Shown: piece by piece, positions 56,759-64,000 of the stretch
Numbering within the stretch: position 1 is the first letter of the stretch
Layout: each line of letters begins with the position of its first letter
Position numbers and translations under genes: made by a program
The notes under the pieces: model-generated
What the model was told of the DNA's origin: nothing
Database searches by the model: none
The model's input: the letters and a program-made list of their open reading frames with translations, nothing else
NCBI RefSeq assembly: GCF_001747085.1
Contig: NZ_MDJD01000034.1
Location: 702,243 to 766,242 of the forward strand
Direction of reading: 5' to 3'
Source: Flavivirga aquatica
Lineage (GTDB): Bacteria; Bacteroidota; Bacteroidia; Flavobacteriales; Flavobacteriaceae
DNA length: 64,000 nucleotides

Positions 56759-58930
56759 ATGATCAATATTCATAATAAAACACTACAAGACTTAGAATTC
56801 TCTACAGTTTTACAACAAGTTAGCGAACTATGTGTAACTGCTCTAGGTAACGAAAAAACATTACAAATTTCTCCTTATAAAACTAAAGAAGAACTTCTTG
56901 TTAATTTACAATTAACAAATGAATATCTATCTTCTTTTTATAACGATAATCGAATACCTAACCACGGTTTCGATACTATTAGTAATGAACTTAAACTACT
57001 AAAAATAGAGAATACGTATCTTGAAATTCATAGTTTAAAAAAGATTATTTCAATATCTATAACCACTAATAGCATTGTTACTTTTTTAAAAAAGTTTGCA
57101 GAGTATTACCCAGGATTAAATGATTTTGCTTCACATATTGAAGTCACAAAAGTTATTATTGAAAAAATAGATGGCATTGTAGATCGATTTGGTGATATAA
57201 AAGATAATGCTTCAAACTTACTTTTCGATTTAAGACAATCTATAAATCAAATAAAAGGAAAAATAAATGCCAGCTTTTCATCTGCTTTAAATACATACCA
57301 CAATCTTGAATACTTAGATGATATTAGAGAGTCTGTAGTAGAAAACAAACGTGTACTAGCCGTAAAAGCCATGTACAGACGTAAAGTTAAAGGTGCTATT
57401 ATGGGAGGTAGTAAAACAGGAAGCATTGTATATATAGAGCCCGAGACTACACTTCAATATTCTAGAGAATTGAATAACTTAGAATACGAAGAACATGAAG
57501 AAATTATTAGAATTCTAAAAGAAGTTACCAATTTTATTCGTCCGTTTCTTCCTTTATTAGAAGACTGTCAAACATTTTTAATAGATATAGATGTTATTTC
57601 TGCGAAAGCAAAATATGCTAAATCGATGAATGCTATTCTTCCTGAATTTTCGGAAGATAAAAGCATGTACTTACGTGATGCCTACCACCCACTACTCTAT
57701 TTAAATAATTTAGCAAAGAAAGAAACGACACATCCACAGACTATTGAGTTAAAAAAAGACAGTAGAATCATTGTTATTTCTGGACCAAACGCTGGTGGAA
57801 AAAGTATTACTCTTAAAACAGTAGGATTATTACAAGTCATGATTCAAAGTGGATTATTAATTCCTGTTCATGAACGTAGCACAGTTTGTTTATTTGATAG
57901 AATTTTAAGTGATATTGGAGATAATCAATCTATTGAAAACCACCTAAGCACCTATAGTTACCGCTTAAAGCAAATGAATTATTTTTTAAAGAAGTGTAAT
58001 AAAAACACCCTCTTTTTAATTGATGAATTTGGAACAGGTAGTGACCCCGAACTTGGTGGAGCCTTGGCTGAAACATTTTTAGAAGAATTCTATCATCGAG
58101 AAGCTTTTGGCATAATCACGACCCACTATTCCAACTTAAAAATATTAGCTAATGAGTTACCGCACATGCTCAACGCAAATATGTTGTTTGATGAACGCAC
58201 ACTAGAACCTCTTTTTAAATTAGTTATTGGACAGGCAGGTAGTTCATTTACTTTTGAAGTTGCGCAAAAAAACGGAATCCCATATAGCTTAATAAACCGA
58301 GCTAAAAAGAAGATAGAGCGCAGTAAAGTACGATTTGATGCCACTATAGCTAAACTCCAAAAAGAACGCTCTAGATTGGAAAAAACTGGACAATCTTTAA
58401 AGCTTAACGAAAAGAAAAAGATTGAAGAAGCTGATAAGCTAGAAGGTATTAATGCAAAAATCCAAAAGAAATTAGAAAGTTATCAGGAATTATATGATAG
58501 CAACCAACGTTTAATCTATCTGGGACAAAAAGTAAACGATATTGCTGAAAAATATTTTGATAACAAACAGAAACGTGAGTTAATGTCCGAACTTTTTAAA
58601 GTCGTTCAAATAGAAAATTCTAAACGAAAAAAAGTTACTGCTAAACAGAAAAAAGTTATAAAAGAAAAAGAACAAAAAGTAAAGCAAGAAGCCGAAAAGA
58701 AAGTTGAAATTATTCGTAAAAAGAAAAAAGAAGCCAAGAAAAAAGCAATTGAAGCCCCAAAACCAAAAGCTATTATTAGAATAGGTGATCGTGTTCGTAT
58801 GGAAGATGGTCGAGCTATTGGAACTATTGATAAAATAGAAAAAAACAAAGCTGTTGTTAATTACGGTATTTTTACGACTAATGTAAATATAGATTTACTG
58901 GAACTTGTTGAAGCTAAAAAAATAAAATGA
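56759..58930 (+). CDS. MutS2-like ATPase lacking an Smr domain (723 aa)
   Basis: A MutS-family ATPase of the MutS2 subgroup (no N-terminal mismatch-recognition domains). The core domain spans about 1-320, Walker A GPNAGGKS at 342-349, Walker B LFLIDEFGTGSDPELGG and the TTHY segment after it. A long coiled coil (about 520-660, rich in Lys/Glu) follows, and the C-terminal 50 residues (RIGDRVRMEDGRAIGTIDKI) form a KOW/SH3-like strand set. The Smr nuclease domain found at the end of classical MutS2 is missing. MutS2 proteins act in ribosome rescue or in suppressing recombination. Confidence 0.88.
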   Translation: MINIHNKTLQDLEFSTVLQQVSELCVTALGNEKTLQISPYKTKEELLVNLQLTNEYLSSFYNDNRIPNHGFDTISNELKLLKIENTYLEIHSLKKIISISITTNSIVTFLKKFAEYYPGLNDFASHIEVTKVIIEKIDGIVDRFGDIKDNASNLLFDLRQSINQIKGKINASFSSALNTYHNLEYLDDIRESVVENKRVLAVKAMYRRKVKGAIMGGSKTGSIVYIEPETTLQYSRELNNLEYEEHEEIIRILKEVTNFIRPFLPLLEDCQTFLIDIDVISAKAKYAKSMNAILPEFSEDKSMYLRDAYHPLLYLNNLAKKETTHPQTIELKKDSRIIVISGPNAGGKSITLKTVGLLQVMIQSGLLIPVHERSTVCLFDRILSDIGDNQSIENHLSTYSYRLKQMNYFLKKCNKNTLFLIDEFGTGSDPELGGALAETFLEEFYHREAFGIITTHYSNLKILANELPHMLNANMLFDERTLEPLFKLVIGQAGSSFTFEVAQKNGIPYSLINRAKKKIERSKVRFDATIAKLQKERSRLEKTGQSLKLNEKKKIEEADKLEGINAKIQKKLESYQELYDSNQRLIYLGQKVNDIAEKYFDNKQKRELMSELFKVVQIENSKRKKVTAKQKKVIKEKEQKVKQEAEKKVEIIRKKKKEAKKKAIEAPKPKAIIRIGDRVRMEDGRAIGTIDKIEKNKAVVNYGIFTTNVNIDLLELVEAKKIK

Positions 58931-59343
58931 CAAATTTTCCAAAACATAAAAAACTAATTCTTTTTGATGGTGTTTGCAATCTTTGCAATAGCTCCATAAA
59001 TTATGTTATTAAACATGACAAAAAGAATATATTTATGTTTGCTCCTCTTCAAAGTAAAGCTGGAAAAGAAATTATAGACACTTACCATATAGATACTCAA
59101 AAAACAGACTCTATTCTACTTTATACACCTGAAAAAGGCATTGCTTATAAATCTACTGCGGCTTTAAAAGTTGCTAATCATTTAGGGTTTCCTCTAAATT
59201 TAATGGGTATTTTTTTTATTGTACCCGCTTTTATTCGCAATTGGGTTTACGACTTTATTGCCAAAAATCGTTATAAATGGTATGGTAAAAAAGAGACTTG
59301 TATGATTCCTACTCCAGAACTGAAGAGTAAATTCTTGAATTAA
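58927..59343 (+). CDS. DCC family thiol-disulfide oxidoreductase-like protein (DUF393, 138 aa)
   Basis: A thioredoxin-like small protein with the DxxCxxC signature: FDGVCNLC, Cys17 and Cys20. MFAPLQSKAGKEI and KYKWYGKKETCMIP (Cys near the C-terminus) are family features. It overlaps the MutS2-like gene by four bases (ATGA). Likely a membrane-associated redox protein; substrate unknown. Confidence 0.88.
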   Translation: MTNFPKHKKLILFDGVCNLCNSSINYVIKHDKKNIFMFAPLQSKAGKEIIDTYHIDTQKTDSILLYTPEKGIAYKSTAALKVANHLGFPLNLMGIFFIVPAFIRNWVYDFIAKNRYKWYGKKETCMIPTPELKSKFLN

Positions 59344-59463
59344 AAAAGACTTAAACTAACTCAAACAACCTTTTCACAATCATAGAGAGAACATATACTC
59401 ATTCTTAGTTTTTAAACATCTTAAATTGGAATAGTTTTATTGAAACTTATTAAATTTCAATAA

Positions 59464-59724
59464 ATGAAAAATCTAATACTTCTATTTCTTTTAAGTACTA
59501 GCTATGCTTTCTCAAAGAATATAACTCCTACTCCAACATCATTAAATACAGTAACTGTTTATACAAATGGAGCTCAAATTACGCGTATAGCAAAAATCAC
59601 ATTACTTGCTGGTACTACAGAGTTTAAATTCGATAAGCTATCTCCTTACATTCAAGAAAATAGTATACAAATTTCTGGTTTACAAAAAGCTTCTATTTTG
59701 TTTTCAAAGTTCAGTAAAGTATAG
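59464..59724 (+). pseudogene. N-terminal remnant of a MuiA/DUF4139-type protein
   Basis: Signal peptide (ILLFLLSTSYAFSK) followed by TVTVYTNGAQITRIAKITLL and LSPYIQENSIQISGLQKASIL, the start of mucoidy-inhibitor MuiA-like proteins (500-650 residues). After about 80 residues similarity ends near 59700 and a stop follows at 59722. The missing rest is not downstream: a different gene occupies that space on the other strand, its stop codon overlapping this remnant. Confidence 0.8.
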
Positions 59725-60054
59725 CATTCGCATTCCAACTGTTTTTGTTTCTATTAAACTTCCTGAAGTAAATCCGGAAAATGCGTTTTCAGCATATTTA
59801 TCGTGTTTTTTATTTTTGAATTTGAATTCACAATTCTGCCATAGTTTTTCGTCAAACAGAATATGTTCCCATTCATTACATATAGATACTACTTTATAAG
59901 AACACCAAAACATATCAGTAAACTTCCAGTCAACAAGTTCACCAACAATTTTACCTTCATATTCAATATACCATCCATAATCTCTTCCAAAATTAGATTT
60001 TTTTAATTCTTTTTTGTCTTTAAACTTTTTTAGGTATTTAGATAGAAATCTCAC
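59704..60054 (-). CDS. Conserved hypothetical protein replacing the MuiA gene (116 aa)
   Basis: A soluble protein with a basic N-terminus (SKYLKKFKDKKELKKSNFG) and an aromatic-rich core (GRDYGWYIEYEGKIVGELVD, FTDMFWCSYKVV, FDEKLWQNCEFKFKNKK). I believe I have seen this core in many bacteria without a function; it may be a cargo of mobile or immunity regions. Its stop lies exactly at the break point of the MuiA remnant, which suggests it arrived by an insertion or replacement event. Confidence 0.6.
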   Translation of the reverse strand: MRFLSKYLKKFKDKKELKKSNFGRDYGWYIEYEGKIVGELVDWKFTDMFWCSYKVVSICNEWEHILFDEKLWQNCEFKFKNKKHDKYAENAFSGFTSGSLIETKTVGMRMLYFTEL

Positions 60055-60130
60055 TTATTCATGTTTCAATTATTAATAATGGAAAATTACATACAACTTT
60101 GATTTTTTGGTTCACTTATAATAATATTAT

Positions 60131-60952
60131 TTATGCTTCAACCAAACTACCCCATTCTGTCCAGGAACCATCATAAACAGTTATATTTTTATAACCAGAT
60201 ATTTCAGCACCTAAAGCTAAAACACAAGCGGTAAGACCAGATCCACATGAAAAAATAATAGCATCATTGCTATCTGCTAACTTAGAAAAACTAGTTGCAA
60301 TATCTTTTTCAGATTTCAATACGCCATTTTCTAATAAATCTGTGAATGGTAAATTAACAGAATTTGGTATAGTCCCCATACGTAAACCTGCTCTAGATTC
60401 AGGAGTAGTACAATTGAAGCGCCCCTCTGAACGGGCATCAATTATAGTATGTGTTTTATTTGTTGAAGCCAACTTCATACCTTCAAAAAAAGTCATGTTT
60501 TTTGGTTGATAATTAGCAACAAAATCACCTAAATCTCCTTCATATATTTTCATAGGTTCTATTGGAAACTCCGCCTTTAACCAAGCTGGAAAACCTCCGT
60601 CTAAAACTGCTACATTATCAAATCCAAAGGATTTAAACATCCACCAAACTCGGGCACTAGAATAAATACCTTTATCATCGTAAATCACCAATGCACTATC
60701 TTTATTAATTCCTAAAGCTCTAACTTCTTTTTGAAATTGCTCTATCGCTGGAAATGCACTAGGAAACTCATTTGACACATCGCTAAACTTCTTTTTTATA
60801 TCAAAAAAACGCGTATTTGGTATTTGATCTTGAGAAGTTTCAAAAACTTTGTTTATCGTTCCATCTAAAACAATAAGATTATTAGCATTTAAATTATCAT
60901 AAAGCCATGCTACCGAAACTACAGGTGATGACATTGAAATATTTGAACTCAT
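60131..60952 (-). CDS. Sulfurtransferase, 3-mercaptopyruvate type (273 aa)
   Basis: Two rhodanese domains. The N-terminal one (about 10-135) lacks a catalytic Cys; the C-terminal one (about 150-273) has the loop CGSGLTAC with Cys236 as persulfide carrier. The CGSG(V/L)TAC loop points to mercaptopyruvate rather than thiosulfate as donor. Cytoplasmic. Confidence 0.92.
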   Translation of the reverse strand: MSSNISMSSPVVSVAWLYDNLNANNLIVLDGTINKVFETSQDQIPNTRFFDIKKKFSDVSNEFPSAFPAIEQFQKEVRALGINKDSALVIYDDKGIYSSARVWWMFKSFGFDNVAVLDGGFPAWLKAEFPIEPMKIYEGDLGDFVANYQPKNMTFFEGMKLASTNKTHTIIDARSEGRFNCTTPESRAGLRMGTIPNSVNLPFTDLLENGVLKSEKDIATSFSKLADSNDAIIFSCGSGLTACVLALGAEISGYKNITVYDGSWTEWGSLVEA

Positions 60953-60998
60953 TTTGAATTATTTATTATTAACAGTAATCAATTAACAAATTTCTAAC

Positions 60999-62324
60999 TT
61001 ATTTTACAGCTTCATAATTATCGTCCCATTTCTTAGGTTTGGGATCATGTAATTTCCCTAACGACTTAGCTACCATCATAGACACTGTAGCATCTCCTGT
61101 TACATTAACAACAGTTCTACACATATCTAAAGGTCTGTCTACTGCAAAAATAAGCGCTAAACCTATGGGTAATAACTCAGCAGGAAAACCTATAGATTCT
61201 AGCACAATAACCAGCATTACCATACCTGCACTTGGTACTGCGGCGCTTCCTATAGAAGCTAATAATGCTGTAGCAACTATAACCAACTGGTTTGTAAACG
61301 TTAGTCCTTCTGGCCAGATAACCTGCATAATAAATACAGCAGCTATACCTTGATATAAACTGGTTCCATCCATATTAACTGTAGCTCCAACTGGTAGTAC
61401 AAAACCTGAGACTTCCTTATCGACACCTAAATGTTCTTCTACACGTTCCATTGTTACAGGTAAAGTTGCTGCACTACTACTGGTAGAAAAAGCTAATAAT
61501 TGTGCAGGACTTATTTGTTTTAAAAACCATGTAGGCGATTTTTTAGTATAAACACTTATTAAAATAAGATAAAAACCAATCATTAAAATAAGACCTCCCA
61601 CTACGCATAAAGCATACCAAAGAAGTTTTACTAAAATCTCAGTATCATCGAAAGCAATAATAACATTTGCCAATAGAGCAAATACAGCATAAGGCGCAAA
61701 AAGCATAATTAAATCTACCATTTTCATCACTACTTCATTAAGTGAATCAAAGAAATCTACAAGAGGTTTTGCTTTCTTTTCTCCTATTAACAATAAGCAA
61801 ACACCAACAAACAATGCAAAAAAGATAACTTGTAACATAGATGCATCTACAAAAGATTTAAATATATTACTTGGAAAAATATCTACTAAAGCTTGTAATG
61901 GCCCAGCATCTTTTTGAGCAGATGCTTTCATTAACTTATCTGTTACACCGGCATCATTTTCGTATTTAAGTTTTATTTTTTCAATAGTTTCTTGAGGCAT
62001 TCCATTTCCTGGTTTTAAAGTATTCACTATACTTAAACCAATAACTATTGCAACAAGAGTAGTTCCTACATATATACCAATAGTTCTTATGCCCATTGAT
62101 TTTATTTTAGAAATATCTTTTAAATCTGATATCCCTTTAATTAAAGATGCCAGAATTAAAGGGACTGCAATTAACTTTAAGAGATTGATGAATATTTTTC
62201 CAAAAGGAGCGATCCAATCTGATACAAATCCTTTTCCCCCATCTACGGTATTCATAATAAAACCAAATATGATTCCCAGGACCATTCCTATAATAATCTT
62301 CCAGTGTAATGCTAGTTTTTTCAT
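60999..62324 (-). CDS. Dicarboxylate/amino acid:cation symporter (SDF family, 441 aa)
   Basis: A GltP/DctA-like transporter with about eight membrane helices and two hairpins. Hairpin 1 is AFSTSSSAATLPVTMERV with the SSSAAT serine-rich loop, the TM7 motif is GATVNMDGTSLYQG and TM8 carries DRPLDMCRTVVNVTGDA, the latter with the substrate-binding Asp and Arg. An extra loop (about 115-150) lies between helices 3 and 4. Substrate is likely glutamate, aspartate or a C4-dicarboxylate with Na+. Confidence 0.93.
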   Translation of the reverse strand: MKKLALHWKIIIGMVLGIIFGFIMNTVDGGKGFVSDWIAPFGKIFINLLKLIAVPLILASLIKGISDLKDISKIKSMGIRTIGIYVGTTLVAIVIGLSIVNTLKPGNGMPQETIEKIKLKYENDAGVTDKLMKASAQKDAGPLQALVDIFPSNIFKSFVDASMLQVIFFALFVGVCLLLIGEKKAKPLVDFFDSLNEVVMKMVDLIMLFAPYAVFALLANVIIAFDDTEILVKLLWYALCVVGGLILMIGFYLILISVYTKKSPTWFLKQISPAQLLAFSTSSSAATLPVTMERVEEHLGVDKEVSGFVLPVGATVNMDGTSLYQGIAAVFIMQVIWPEGLTFTNQLVIVATALLASIGSAAVPSAGMVMLVIVLESIGFPAELLPIGLALIFAVDRPLDMCRTVVNVTGDATVSMMVAKSLGKLHDPKPKKWDDNYEAVK

Positions 62325-62468
62325 GTTCTAATTTGTCTATATAATAAGCAAGATAAGTATTTTTTGATGCTTTTGGAGAACTCCTAATTTAAAACTATGT
62401 TTATTTAACAAATTAAAGGTTCTAAAATAATTTTTATTTTATAAACTAACTTTACAAGCAAATAGCAA

Positions 62469-63731
62469 TTACATACTAACATCTGTTGAATATAATTTTT
62501 CTCTTTCTCCAAATAATCTAACCCACAATGCAAATCCCTTATATTGAAGTCTATATTCCCAGTTCTTAGATGGGTTTTTTAGTATTATTTTTTTTGAAGA
62601 TAAAACTTTTAATGCATCTGTAACCACATGATCTGCTCCATTGAATTTATCATGAATTTCGCTTTTTTTAACCCATGAATTCATACTTTCGGCCATTATG
62701 GACAAAACTTCTCTGTAATCGTCAGATTTAATTTGTTCATTATACGCCCTATAATAATATCTCTTACCTATAATATCCAAAGCACCTCCAACAACAAAAA
62801 CGCCTTTATTTACATCATCAGTACTTATTTCTCCATTTGTAGAAAACTCAAATGCTGAATATGAAAACTGCTGAATAAAACGAGGATAACCTCTAGACAA
62901 TGTTGAAATTAAAGTTTTAGCATCTGAAGTTATAGTCGTTATTTTAGAATTAATTTTATTTCCTATTTCCAAGCCTTTATCTACTGCATAACAACTATAT
63001 TCTGGAGATAATTCTTTTATTACTAAATGATTAAAAATTCTCATTGAAGACTCATGAGATAATGTTAACTTTTCAACAACATTAGGCAACCCCACAACAA
63101 TAAACATTATATTACAACAACCATGTTGTAATAGTAACTCTGTAACCATTTTAAAAAAATAACCAAGATGTAAATCTTGAGAAGAACTATCGGCTTCATC
63201 AATAAAAAATACAATACCGTCTTTGGGTTCTTGTTCATTTTCTGAGTTGGTGATTATTTTACAAATTTCTGCTAAAAAGTAAACAAAATCATCAATAATT
63301 AAATCTAACCGATCACTACTCTTTGTTTTTTCTACTTTTGAATCTAAAGTTTTAATACGTTCTACAAAAGTCCACGTATTATTAAGAAAATCTTTAGCTT
63401 TTTCTATATTCTCTAATTTCCTTTTTAATGCTTTCTCAATCAATTGCATTAAAACAACTAAAGTAGTTCTTGGAGTAATAACAAGATTTATAGATATAAA
63501 ATTAAAAACCTCATAATTAAGACTAGTAACTTCCCCATTTGCTATGGGCTTTATAACCCCTAAAAGAGAAGACTTACCAATACCTCTTTCTCCTGTGATT
63601 AAAAAATTTGAAGGATACCCATTTTTAGTTTGAAAAAGACTCTTTTCTAGAGCATTAATTTCAAAAATTCTCCCTACAAACATACTTGGAGATACTGGAT
63701 GATTAGGCTTAAAAGGATTTATTTTAGACAT
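62469..63731 (-). CDS. ORC/STAND-like AAA ATPase (420 aa)
   Basis: A P-loop ATPase: FVGRIFEINALEKSLF (family start), Walker A GERGIGKSS (47-55), Walker B FFIDEADSS (about 172-180), sensor-type IVVGLPNV, and a lid with GYPRFIQQFSY. The last 80 residues look like a winged helix. The layout resembles ORC/Cdc6-like or STAND ATPases used in DNA binding or in defence. It is an orphan here: no effector, toxin or nuclease gene is adjacent, and the region to the right (63732-64000) contains nothing I can identify. Confidence 0.78.
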   Translation of the reverse strand: MSKINPFKPNHPVSPSMFVGRIFEINALEKSLFQTKNGYPSNFLITGERGIGKSSLLGVIKPIANGEVTSLNYEVFNFISINLVITPRTTLVVLMQLIEKALKRKLENIEKAKDFLNNTWTFVERIKTLDSKVEKTKSSDRLDLIIDDFVYFLAEICKIITNSENEQEPKDGIVFFIDEADSSSQDLHLGYFFKMVTELLLQHGCCNIMFIVVGLPNVVEKLTLSHESSMRIFNHLVIKELSPEYSCYAVDKGLEIGNKINSKITTITSDAKTLISTLSRGYPRFIQQFSYSAFEFSTNGEISTDDVNKGVFVVGGALDIIGKRYYYRAYNEQIKSDDYREVLSIMAESMNSWVKKSEIHDKFNGADHVVTDALKVLSSKKIILKNPSKNWEYRLQYKGFALWVRLFGEREKLYSTDVSM

Positions 63732-64000
63732 ATAAAAAATCGTTTAAATGAAAAGAAATATTATAATCGTGTAATACCAATTTAATTAGTTAATCTTGAT
63801 ATGTAACACACTAAATATATTAATATTCTTACAAAAACAATGAATTAATTATAACAAAAAACCAATCCTGTCCTAAATAAATTTACTGCATAATAAATCT
63901 ACCCATTTTACAGGTCTAAGACTAAATTTAATTAAAATTTCAAAAAAGAACTCCTTGTATATATTTATTTGGAGGAGGTTGCTTTTTTAGAAACGGATTG

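Noticed and set aside
63940..64000. GGAGGAGGTTGC motif at the window edge, similar to the complement of 44239-44262
   Set aside because: Similarity covers only about a dozen bases and may be chance.

Overview
The window looks like chromosome from a marine-type member of the Flavobacteriaceae (Bacteroidota). The evidence is the very AT-rich DNA, promoters of the Bacteroidota form (TTG, 17-23 nt, TAnnTTTG), two secreted proteins with type IX secretion tails, a GH16 enzyme of the agarase/carrageenase type, a menaquinone operon and small Flavobacteria-specific membrane proteins. No rRNA or tRNA gene was recognised. Most of the window is ordinary core genome; the accessory parts are a decayed insertion sequence, a complete type II-C CRISPR-Cas locus and a few gene replacements.

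Layout. 1-9 kb: a cut-off gene, a coiled-coil protein, the ribosomal ABC-F ATPase EttA, a four-gene redox cluster (FMN reductase, MarR regulator, two pirins) and a secreted lipoprotein nuclease. 9-15 kb: an acyl-CoA carboxylase subunit, a large membrane-anchored protein and a surface vWA protein with TonB-plug-like segments. 15.2-16.8 kb: an IS1182-type element, inactivated by several mutations, which landed in the loop of the sppA transcription terminator. 16.9-24.4 kb: sppA and then the men operon (menB-menA-hydrolase-menC-CPBP protease-menE). 24.4-31.1 kb: a 58-aa membrane peptide behind a striking operator, ung, a YfcC-type transporter, holA, an HsdR-N-like protein, a GT2 glycosyltransferase and an OmpA lipoprotein.

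31.2-39.6 kb is the CRISPR-Cas island: a broken GyrI-like gene, 25 identical 46-nt repeats with 24 spacers of 29-31 nt, then cas2, cas1 and a 1474-aa cas9 on the minus strand, and a tracrRNA on the plus strand immediately upstream of cas9. The tracrRNA anti-repeat shows that crRNAs are read from the plus strand, so the array points towards the cas genes. There is no ordinary leader upstream: the first repeat follows directly on a codon of the truncated GyrI-like gene. Each repeat holds a good match to the Bacteroidota promoter, which could explain how the array is expressed.

39.6-64 kb: a lipoprotein, an orphan 105-aa protein, a YciO-type protein, a UvrD/PcrA helicase, a MITE-like palindrome, the GH16 enzyme, an FMN-dependent glutamate-synthase-like protein, a secreted beta-helix protein, a patatin, an M1 peptidase, recG, miaE, a MutS2-like protein without an Smr domain, a DCC protein, a MuiA remnant cut off by a foreign-looking gene, a sulfurtransferase, a dicarboxylate symporter and an orphan ORC-like AAA ATPase.
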